Positions 1 through 6,954 of a stretch of 64,000 nt of DNA are shown piece after piece. Below the pieces are notes generated by a model. It was not told the origin of the DNA. It made no database searches and saw nothing but the letters and a program-made list of their open reading frames with translations. Position 1 is the stretch's first letter; each line of letters opens with the position of its first letter. The position numbers were made by a program, and so were the translations under genes. The stretch spans positions 124,001-188,000 of the forward strand of contig JBGAKR010000005.1 of assembly GCA_044224315.1 (NCBI GenBank), read 5' to 3'. The stretch is from JAGXTF01 sp044224315 (GTDB taxonomy: Bacteria > Bacteroidota > Bacteroidia > NS11-12g > UBA955).

Positions 1-347
1 TACTATGGAGCACACCAGATGGCCTCCTTACCAGTATTTTTGAAGGAGACAAAGTAAAAGCCATTCGCTGGTCTATCGTATTCATTGTGTTTCTTTCCTT
101 TTTCGCTTATAGTATTCGCATTCTGGCAAAAATCACATTCAGTTCGTTTCATTTGGCCCGCGATGCTGAAGAAAGGGAGCAACTCACCCACGTGTATTTG
201 GCATTAAAGAAAGATGCAGCAGTGGACGAAAAGGACCGTAGTCTTATTCTGCAATCAATATTCAGCAGAGCTGATACTGGCCTATTGAAGGAGGATTCAG
301 CTCCTACAATGCCAGGTGGAATTTTGGATAAAGCAATTTCAAGGTAA
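1..347 (+). CDS. C-terminal part of a membrane-anchored protein, possibly DUF6161-like
   Basis: The reading frame is open from the first complete codon at position 3 and ends with TAA at 345-347, so the gene begins outside the window and only about 114 residues are visible. A hydrophobic stretch near residues 22-40 (WSIVFIVFLSFFAYSI) looks like one membrane span. It is followed by a charged segment containing HLARDAEEREQLT and YLALKKD. That segment resembles the end of DUF6161 membrane proteins, which often sit in defence islands; this is a memory-based match and only moderately sure. The gene runs in the same direction as the hsd operon, with its own stop and a separate promoter in between. 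A downstream internal ATG exists at 87 but is not a plausible start because the coding frame extends upstream of it. Confidence 0.5.
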   Translation, partial: LWSTPDGLLTSIFEGDKVKAIRWSIVFIVFLSFFAYSIRILAKITFSSFHLARDAEEREQLTHVYLALKKDAAVDEKDRSLILQSIFSRADTGLLKEDSAPTMPGGILDKAISR

Positions 348-400
348 TTCATATATTGAAATTTAATTTTTGATACTCGACTATTTAAAATAAACAACTA

Positions 401-408
401 TATATTTG
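401..408 (+). promoter_or_regulatory. Bacteroidota -7 promoter element for the hsd operon
   Basis: TATATTTG matches the Bacteroidota housekeeping -7 consensus TAnnTTTG and lies 29 nt before the XRE start codon. The heptamer ATATTTG occurs at 402-408 and again at 412-418, exactly 10 bp apart, so the promoter overlaps a possible operator for the regulator encoded next. Confidence 0.5.
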
Positions 409-437
409 CCAATATTTGACAAGTCACATTAAAGACA

Positions 438-728
438 ATGGAAAGCCAATTTGGTAAAAGAATAAGGACGCTAAGAGAGTCACAAAAGTTGTACCTGCGG
501 CAAGTTGCTCCTCAGCTTGACATGGATACGGCCCAACTCAGTAAAATTGAGAAAGGACTTCGGCAATTGAGGAAGGATCAAATTCCTTTGTTGGCTAAAA
601 TCTTACAAGCCGATAAAGTTGAATTGGAAACACTGTGGCTTGCTGACCAATTAATGCAATTGGTAATAAATGAACCTACTGCAAGTGAGGCGTTGAAATC
701 AGTAACAAAAAAAATCAAAAGAATGTAA
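438..728 (+). CDS. XRE-family helix-turn-helix regulator of the hsd operon
   Basis: This 96-residue protein is almost entirely a Cro/C1-type helix-turn-helix domain. It opens with GKRIRTLRESQ, and the recognition region DTAQLSKIEKGLRQ at about residues 29-43 is the classic XRE signature. A short helical tail follows. Proteins of this size at the head of restriction-modification operons are usually controller (C) proteins that time methylase and nuclease expression; that role is inferred from position. Its stop codon overlaps the hsdM start (TAATG), so the two are translationally coupled. A tandem ATATTTG pair overlapping the promoter could be its binding site. Confidence 0.85.
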   Translation: MESQFGKRIRTLRESQKLYLRQVAPQLDMDTAQLSKIEKGLRQLRKDQIPLLAKILQADKVELETLWLADQLMQLVINEPTASEALKSVTKKIKRM

Positions 729-2497
729 TGAACCAGGCACAGCATAATACAATTATTAATTTCATATGGAGCATAGCAGATGATGTTCTTCGTGGTGTTT
801 ATTCCCGTGGAAAATACAGGGACCTTATTTTGCCATTTACTGTATTGAGAAGGCTGGATGCATTATTAGAACCTACCAAAGACAAAGTGTTGGAAATGCA
901 CGAAAAGCTGAATGCAATGAAGATAGATAATCAGGCACCGCAGCTGCGCAAAGTTAGTGGCTATGTGTTTTACAATACTTCAAAATTCACTTTCAAAAAA
1001 CTCCTGAACGAGCCGGGCAACATTCGCCAAAACTTAGAAACCTACTTGGATGGCTTTAGCAGCGATGTGCAGGATATTATCAGCAAGTTCAAATTGCGTA
1101 ACCAGTTAGAAACAATGGAAGAAGGCAATATCACTTTTCCATTGATTGAAAAGTTTTGCAGCAGCACCATTAACCTCAGCCCTAAACCAATTACAGATAA
1201 AGAGGGCAATGTTGTTATGGAAGGATTGAGCAATTTAGGCATGGGCTATGTGTTTGAAGAACTGATTCGCCGATTTAATGAAGAAAACAACGAAGAAGCC
1301 GGGGAGCACTTTACACCGAGAGAGATTATTAAGTTAATGACCCATTTGATTTTTGACCCCATCAAAGGTAAAATTAAAGACGGTACTTACCTTGTTTATG
1401 ACCCTGCTTGTGGCAGTGGTGGAATGCTTACCGAAGCAGAACATTTTGCGTTGGAAATAAATCCCAAAGCCAAGTTTCATTTATATGGTCAGGAATCGCA
1501 ACCGGAAACCTTTGCTATCTGCAAAGCAGATATGCTCATCAAGGAACAAGACCCTGATAAAATCGCCTTCGGTTCTACATTGAGCAATGATGGTTTTCCC
1601 AAATTGCAGTTTGACTTTATGTTGAGCAATCCGCCTTATGGCAAAACATGGAAGATTGACCAGCCTGCTATTGTAGATAAAAAAGAGATTATTGACCACC
1701 GTTTCAAAATTGGTGTGCCACGGGTTAATGACGGGCAATTGCTTTTCCTAATGAATATGGTAAGCAAAATGAAAAAGGATAGCGAACTGGGCAGCCGCTT
1801 CGCTACCATCCACAATGGCAGTGCATTGTTTACCGGTGATGCCGGGCAAGGTGAAAGTGAAATACGCAAATACCTCTTTGAAAAGGATTTGCTGGAAGCC
1901 ATTATAGCCCTGCCGAATGATTTGTTTTACAATACAGGCATTCCCACTTACATTTTCATTCTCACCAATAAAAAAGAAAAGAAACGCAAAGGAAAGCTGC
2001 AATTAATAAATGTTACAGCCGAGCAGTTCTACGCTAAAATGCGAAAGCCTTTAGGTAAAAAAAGAGTGCAGTTTGATGCCAATCACATTAAGGCAATCAC
2101 CAAACTGTTTTTAGATTTTGAAACCAATGAGTACAGCATCATTTTAGATAATACCGATTTTGGTTATAGCCAAATAACTGTTCACCAACCAGAGAAAGAC
2201 GAACAGGGTAATGTGGTATTAGACAGTAAAGGCAAGCCCAAAAGCGATGCAAAGCTGAGGGATATTGAAAACATACCACTCAACGAAAGCATTGATGAAT
2301 TCTTTGAAACAGAAGTATTGCCATTTGTGCCGGATGCCTGGTACAACCCTAAGGAAACGAAAATTGGTTACGAAGTAAACTTTGCCAAATACTTTTACCA
2401 GTACCAGGCTCCAAGAACATTGGCTGTAATTACCAATGATATTTTAGCCATAGAACAGGAAACCGAGAATTTATTAAAAGAAATTATTGAAGCATAA
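728..2497 (+). CDS. hsdM: Type I restriction-modification system, DNA methyltransferase subunit HsdM
   Basis: HsdM transfers a methyl group from S-adenosylmethionine to adenine N6 in the sequence recognised by HsdS, protecting host DNA. The 589-residue protein has an HsdM-type helical N-terminal domain. The methyltransferase domain carries motif I DPACGSGG at about residues 225-232 and the catalytic motif NPPY at about 301-304; a HFTPREI segment just before motif I is typical of the family. The C-terminus runs somewhat longer than many HsdM proteins and ends in a helical region expected to contact HsdS. The ATG overlaps the stop of the XRE gene, and hsdS begins immediately after the stop (TAAATG). 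All catalytic motifs are intact. Confidence 0.95.
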   Translation: MNQAQHNTIINFIWSIADDVLRGVYSRGKYRDLILPFTVLRRLDALLEPTKDKVLEMHEKLNAMKIDNQAPQLRKVSGYVFYNTSKFTFKKLLNEPGNIRQNLETYLDGFSSDVQDIISKFKLRNQLETMEEGNITFPLIEKFCSSTINLSPKPITDKEGNVVMEGLSNLGMGYVFEELIRRFNEENNEEAGEHFTPREIIKLMTHLIFDPIKGKIKDGTYLVYDPACGSGGMLTEAEHFALEINPKAKFHLYGQESQPETFAICKADMLIKEQDPDKIAFGSTLSNDGFPKLQFDFMLSNPPYGKTWKIDQPAIVDKKEIIDHRFKIGVPRVNDGQLLFLMNMVSKMKKDSELGSRFATIHNGSALFTGDAGQGESEIRKYLFEKDLLEAIIALPNDLFYNTGIPTYIFILTNKKEKKRKGKLQLINVTAEQFYAKMRKPLGKKRVQFDANHIKAITKLFLDFETNEYSIILDNTDFGYSQITVHQPEKDEQGNVVLDSKGKPKSDAKLRDIENIPLNESIDEFFETEVLPFVPDAWYNPKETKIGYEVNFAKYFYQYQAPRTLAVITNDILAIEQETENLLKEIIEA

Positions 2498-3739
2498 ATG
2501 GCCGCTACTGCAAACATAAAAATCAGTACTAATGCATGGTTAAGTCACTATCCTAACCACTGGAGAAGTATTCCTGTATGGGCATTGTTTGATGACAACA
2601 GTATTAAGAATGAGGACTTAATTGAAACAAATGTGCTTTCACTGAGCTATGGAAAAATAATTAGAAGAGATGTAGAAAGCAATATGGGGCTACTGCCTGA
2701 AAGTTTTGACACTTATCAAATAGTAAACACAGGAAACATTGTTTTAAGATTAACGGATTTACAAAATGATAAAAGAAGTTTAAGAGTTGGCTTTGTAAAT
2801 GAAAAAGGTATTATTACATCTGCATATACAGGGTTGGTTTTAAAGTATCCTCATTGTTTACCGGAATATTTCTATTACTCTTTGCACCGATTAGATATAA
2901 TGAAGTATTTCTACAGTCTTGGCGGTGGTGTTCGTCAAAGTGTTGGATATAGAGAATTAAAATGGTTAAAACTGCCCGTGCCACCAGTTGAAGAACAAAA
3001 CCAGATTGTTGAATACATAAAAAAGCAGTCTGAAAAAATAAACCGTTTCATTGCCAAAAAACAACGCTTTATTGAATTGCTGAAAGAGCAAAGGCAAAGT
3101 GTGATAAATGAAGCGGTGACGAAAGGAATTGATAAGAATGTAAAACTGAAAGATAGCGGCATTAAATGGTTGGGTGATATTCCTGAACACTGGGAAATAA
3201 AACGATTGAAAAATTGTGGCACTTTTCAAAGCGGTGAGAATATTACAAGTGAAGTAATTGATGATACAAGCGATTATCCTGTTTATGGTGGAAACGGTTT
3301 AAGAGGTTACTACAATCAATATACACATGAAGGCGATTATGTTTTAATTGGACGACAAGGGGCTTTGTGTGGGAATATTAACTATGCTTCAGGAAAATTT
3401 TGGGCAACTGAACATGCAGTAGTTGTCACTTTGAATGAAGGGATAAATCATATTTGGTTTGGCGAAACATTAAGAGTAATGAATTTAAATCAATATTCAC
3501 AATCATCTGCCCAACCTGGAATTGCAGTTGAGAATATTCGCCCATTAAAATTGCCATTCCCACCATTTGAAGAACAAAACCAAATCGTTCAATACATCAA
3601 AACCGAAACCGCTACCATAGACAAAGCCATTGCAAAAACCGAAAGAGAAATTGAACTGATAAAAGAATACAAAGAAGCCATGATAGCAGAGGCGGTAATG
3701 GGCAAAGCAAAAATTTATAACACAGTTAATGCACAATAA
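2498..3739 (+). CDS. hsdS: Type I restriction-modification system, specificity subunit HsdS
   Basis: HsdS provides two target recognition domains (TRDs) that read the halves of a bipartite DNA site. At 413 residues it is full length and shows the expected internal duplication. TRD1 starts near residue 15 and TRD2 after IKWLGDIPEHWEIKRL at about 222-237. Each TRD ends in the same sequence, PPVEEQNQIVEYI near 161 and PPFEEQNQIVQYI near 353, followed by a coiled-coil spacer. The spacer duplication sets the half-site distance. The gene starts directly after the hsdM stop, and its last 11 bases overlap the DUF262 gene. The recognition sequence cannot be read from the protein. Confidence 0.95.
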   Translation: MAATANIKISTNAWLSHYPNHWRSIPVWALFDDNSIKNEDLIETNVLSLSYGKIIRRDVESNMGLLPESFDTYQIVNTGNIVLRLTDLQNDKRSLRVGFVNEKGIITSAYTGLVLKYPHCLPEYFYYSLHRLDIMKYFYSLGGGVRQSVGYRELKWLKLPVPPVEEQNQIVEYIKKQSEKINRFIAKKQRFIELLKEQRQSVINEAVTKGIDKNVKLKDSGIKWLGDIPEHWEIKRLKNCGTFQSGENITSEVIDDTSDYPVYGGNGLRGYYNQYTHEGDYVLIGRQGALCGNINYASGKFWATEHAVVVTLNEGINHIWFGETLRVMNLNQYSQSSAQPGIAVENIRPLKLPFPPFEEQNQIVQYIKTETATIDKAIAKTEREIELIKEYKEAMIAEAVMGKAKIYNTVNAQ

Positions 3740-4937
3740 AATGGAAGAGAATAAAAATATAATTGACCCTGCAATACTGGCTGCCATTACAACCAATCAG
3801 CAGCCCGAGGAATTAGCCGATGGCACAGAAAAAGAAAGGGTTGATGAAACCATCAGGGCATTGATGGATAAGCCATTTGACCCTACTTTGATTAAGGTAG
3901 AAAGCAAAACACCTTCATTAGATACTTTAATCAAACGTATCAAAGGCAACACTATTCAAATGGACACTTCCAACTATTTTCAAAGGCAAGACGACCTTTG
4001 GGATAAAGGCAAGCAAAGCCGTTTGATAGAAAGTATTTTAATCCGCTTTCCGTTACCTGCTTTTTTCTTTGATGCTTCGGACGATAACAATTGGCTGGTG
4101 GTGGATGGTTTGCAGCGGTTAAGCAGCATCCGCAATTTTTGTGTATTAAAAACATTGAAGCTGCAAGAACTGGAATTTCTTACACACTTAAACGGCAAAA
4201 GCTGGAATGACCTGAATGACGATTTGCACCGTGTAATTGAAGAAGCAGAAGTTATCATTTACAAAATACTACCAGGTACTCCCACTGATGTAAAGTTCAA
4301 TATTTTCAAACGCATCAATACCGGTGGTTTGATATTGGAAGCACAGGAAATCCGCCATGCCTTGTTTCAGGGAGCACCATCGCATTTTGTTACAGAGTTG
4401 GCAAGAACAAAAGAGTTTTTAGAAGCTACAGAAAATAAGATTGCTACACACCGCATGTTAGATAGGGATTTTGTAAACAGGTTTTTATGCTTCTATTTAT
4501 TCGGTATTGACAATTACGGCACAAAAGAATACGGGCAGGATTTAGATACGTTTATGAGTAAAGCAATGGCGAGCATTTACGATAAAACGGAAGCAACATT
4601 GAATAAGATAAGAGAGGACTTTAAACAGTCAATGATTTTATCTAAAGAAATATTCGGTCGGGAAGCATTCAGAAAAGTGTATTATGATTACGATAGGTTG
4701 CCACCCATCAACAAAGCATTGTTTGATGCCATCGCCGTGCAGTTTGCCTTAATTAATCAGGCTGAAAGGGAGGCTTTAAAAGCGAAGAAAAATGAGTTCA
4801 AAAAATCGCTTAGCGAAAGACTGAACAGCGACCAATATTTCTTTACATCGGTAACCAGTTCTACAGGGGATAAAAACAGGGTAATAAAAAGGCATGAAGT
4901 AGTGGCTGCATTAATTAACGAAACAATTCATCAATAA
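3729..4937 (+). CDS. DUF262-domain protein embedded in the hsd operon
   Basis: This 402-residue protein has the DUF262 (GmrS-like, ParB/Srx-type nucleotide-binding fold) signature. VVDGLQRLSSI at about residues 124-134 is the DGQQR-type motif, and FKRINTGG with downstream EIRHAL at about 193-210 is the second conserved block. Family members such as GmrSD use this domain to hydrolyse NTPs or sense modified DNA. The usual C-terminal HNH nuclease domain (DUF1524) is not visible: the tail is a lysine-rich helical region ending RHEVVAALINE. It may therefore be a sensor or NTPase that works with a separate effector. It overlaps hsdS by 11 bases and ends one base before the ATPase gene, so it is cotranslated with both. 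Confidence 0.85.
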   Translation: MHNKMEENKNIIDPAILAAITTNQQPEELADGTEKERVDETIRALMDKPFDPTLIKVESKTPSLDTLIKRIKGNTIQMDTSNYFQRQDDLWDKGKQSRLIESILIRFPLPAFFFDASDDNNWLVVDGLQRLSSIRNFCVLKTLKLQELEFLTHLNGKSWNDLNDDLHRVIEEAEVIIYKILPGTPTDVKFNIFKRINTGGLILEAQEIRHALFQGAPSHFVTELARTKEFLEATENKIATHRMLDRDFVNRFLCFYLFGIDNYGTKEYGQDLDTFMSKAMASIYDKTEATLNKIREDFKQSMILSKEIFGREAFRKVYYDYDRLPPINKALFDAIAVQFALINQAEREALKAKKNEFKKSLSERLNSDQYFFTSVTSSTGDKNRVIKRHEVVAALINETIHQ

Positions 4938-4938
4938 C

Positions 4939-6096
4939 ATGATAAAGTCAATTGAAATAAAAAATTTCAAGTCCATAAAGGCGAAGTATTTCCCACTTCG
5001 CAACCTCAATGTATTGTTGGGTTTAAATGGACAGGGTAAATCTTCATTCATACAGTCGTTGCTTGTACTTCGGCAATCGGGTGATAGTTTAAAACGGGGT
5101 GTGTTGCAACTGAATGGCAATGAGTTTAACATGGGTACAACCAAAGATGCTTTGTACCAATACACAGGTAAGAACGAGAACCTATCCATTGCTTTAGCTT
5201 TTGATGATAAAGAGCCATACCTGATGAATTTTGATTACACCATCGGTTCCGATGTGTTTAACCAAACCAACAGGCAAACGGATGTTTATGGAGAAGCAAA
5301 AAGCAGCCTTGACAGCAAGCAACCTTTATTTGCCAATAATTTTCAATACTTAAATGCCAATCGTATTGAGCCGCAGTCCATACACAAGAAAAGCTATACC
5401 AATGTTGTGACCATGAATAACATTGGTTCACAGGGGCAATACACTGTTGATTATTTGGAAACAAGAGGTAATGAAAATGTGGCTTTTCAAAATTACATCC
5501 ATCCCAAAACATTAAGCTCCCGGAGCAGTCATGGTGTGGTTACCAAAGATGAACGCTTAATCAATCAGGTCAATTTGTGGATGAGAGAAATTTCACCAGA
5601 TGTAAGTGTAAGCATAACCAGTGTTTCATCTGACTTGGTAAAACTGGAGTATGAATTTCAGCAACCTACCTATGGCAAAACAATGGCTTTTAAACCGGAG
5701 AACGTTGGCTTTGGTATCTCCTATTCTTTACACGTTGTTGTGGCTTTGCTTAAAGCAAAACCGGGCGACTTACTTATTATAGAAAACCCCGAAAGTCATA
5801 TACACCCAAGAGGGCAAGCCGAATTAGGAAAGTTAATTGCTTTGGTTGCTCAAAACGATGTGCAGGTAATTATTGAAACGCACAGCGACCATGTTTTAAA
5901 TGGGATTAGGGTTGGAGTGAAAGAGACACCTGAAATGAAAGATAGAACTGCACTGTTCTATTTTGAAAAAGTGGTTACTGAAAGTGAGCAGTATTCGCAA
6001 ATAGCCAATATTGAAGTGGACAAGAACGGAGAGTTAAGTAATTATCCTGCTAATCTTTTGGCTGAATGGAGTAACCAACTTTTAAAATTGCTGTAA
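4939..6096 (+). CDS. AAA/ABC-type ATPase with DUF3696-like C-terminus
   Basis: This is an SMC/RecF-like ATPase of 385 residues. The N-terminus IKSIEIKNFKSIK is typical of AAA_15/AAA_21 proteins. Walker A GLNGQGKS spans residues 28-35. The ABC-like Walker B region LLIIENPESHIHPRGQ lies near 278-293 and is followed by IIETHSDHVLNGIR, the His-containing switch seen in OLD-, PtuA- and RloA-type ATPases. The tail (DKNGELSNYPANLLAEW) resembles DUF3696. Such ATPases in defence systems pair with a nuclease or other effector encoded next door; here that partner would be the adjacent 285-residue protein. The start is one base after the DUF262 stop, and the next gene begins directly after this stop (TAAATG). 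Confidence 0.9.
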   Translation: MIKSIEIKNFKSIKAKYFPLRNLNVLLGLNGQGKSSFIQSLLVLRQSGDSLKRGVLQLNGNEFNMGTTKDALYQYTGKNENLSIALAFDDKEPYLMNFDYTIGSDVFNQTNRQTDVYGEAKSSLDSKQPLFANNFQYLNANRIEPQSIHKKSYTNVVTMNNIGSQGQYTVDYLETRGNENVAFQNYIHPKTLSSRSSHGVVTKDERLINQVNLWMREISPDVSVSITSVSSDLVKLEYEFQQPTYGKTMAFKPENVGFGISYSLHVVVALLKAKPGDLLIIENPESHIHPRGQAELGKLIALVAQNDVQVIIETHSDHVLNGIRVGVKETPEMKDRTALFYFEKVVTESEQYSQIANIEVDKNGELSNYPANLLAEWSNQLLKLL

Positions 6097-6954
6097 ATGG
6101 AATTAGTGTTCAACGAAATATCTTTTTTGCCTTTTGCAAATAATGAAGTTGTTCTCAAAGAACAATTTATCAGTATGCTAAAGCTGTATGATAAAGCAAA
6201 AGAATTGTACGGCTATAAGCATTTGGTTTTCCCTTCAAATATTGGTGAAACAAAAGTTACAGCAGATAAAACATTTGTGCAGTGGGCTTATGCTATACCG
6301 CATCAGGGTGACAAGAACAAAATATTAAGTGTTCCTTTTGTACGTCCTTTCGCAAACGATGTGTTAGAAGAAAAGGTAAAAGAACTGCACAAGTATTATT
6401 ACTCCAACGAGGAAGCAGGTATCAATGAAGAATATTGTATTGGCTTACCCACGGCATATTTAAAAGAGAAAGTGGCAATCAGTCTGGCAACTCACAAATG
6501 TTGGGTAACATCCGAAATAGTTTTTAAAGAAATAATCAACGATGATTTAGAAACCAAAGATATTTCGGTGCATAATATCAGCGATGAAACTCATTTAGCT
6601 GAAGATTGTATTAAGGACGAATTGATGTATTCAGGAAAATTGGATTTGAAAAAACGTTCTAAAACACCCACCGATGATGACATAACCCTAAGTGGCGACC
6701 ATCATGGAAATAAGGAATTGAAAGCCTTTGCAAAGAAGTTATTCAAAAACGAGTATGTTGAATGCGTAATCAACAACATTGACTTTAGCCCTAAGGCAAT
6801 CAATTTTATCAAGAACATTTACCCGGATGGAAAAATTGAATTGGTTTTACATTGGGAAAGTGCTGGCTATGGTATGGTTATTCAAACAACGGGGAAAAAC
6901 TATAGAGAAACGGAGGCGATAGCAGAAATCTTAAAAAAAGAGTTTGATAAATGA
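6097..6954 (+). CDS. Unknown protein, putative partner/effector of the adjacent ATPase
   Basis: I do not recognise this 285-residue soluble protein. It has no signal peptide or membrane span. Visible blocks are an N-terminal part of about 160 residues, an acidic linker (TPTDDDITLSGDHHGN near 188-203), and a compact C-terminal region containing FAKKLFKNEYVECVIN and VIQTTGKNYRETEAIAEIL. No standard nuclease motif (PD-ExK, HNH, GIY-YIG, Toprim) can be pointed to with confidence, although the DHHGN stretch and several acidic residues might be functional. It starts directly after the ATPase stop and overlaps hsdR by four bases (ATGA), so it belongs to the same translational unit. Its position after a DUF3696 ATPase suggests an effector or regulator; this is inference. 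Confidence 0.8.
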   Translation: MELVFNEISFLPFANNEVVLKEQFISMLKLYDKAKELYGYKHLVFPSNIGETKVTADKTFVQWAYAIPHQGDKNKILSVPFVRPFANDVLEEKVKELHKYYYSNEEAGINEEYCIGLPTAYLKEKVAISLATHKCWVTSEIVFKEIINDDLETKDISVHNISDETHLAEDCIKDELMYSGKLDLKKRSKTPTDDDITLSGDHHGNKELKAFAKKLFKNEYVECVINNIDFSPKAINFIKNIYPDGKIELVLHWESAGYGMVIQTTGKNYRETEAIAEILKKEFDK

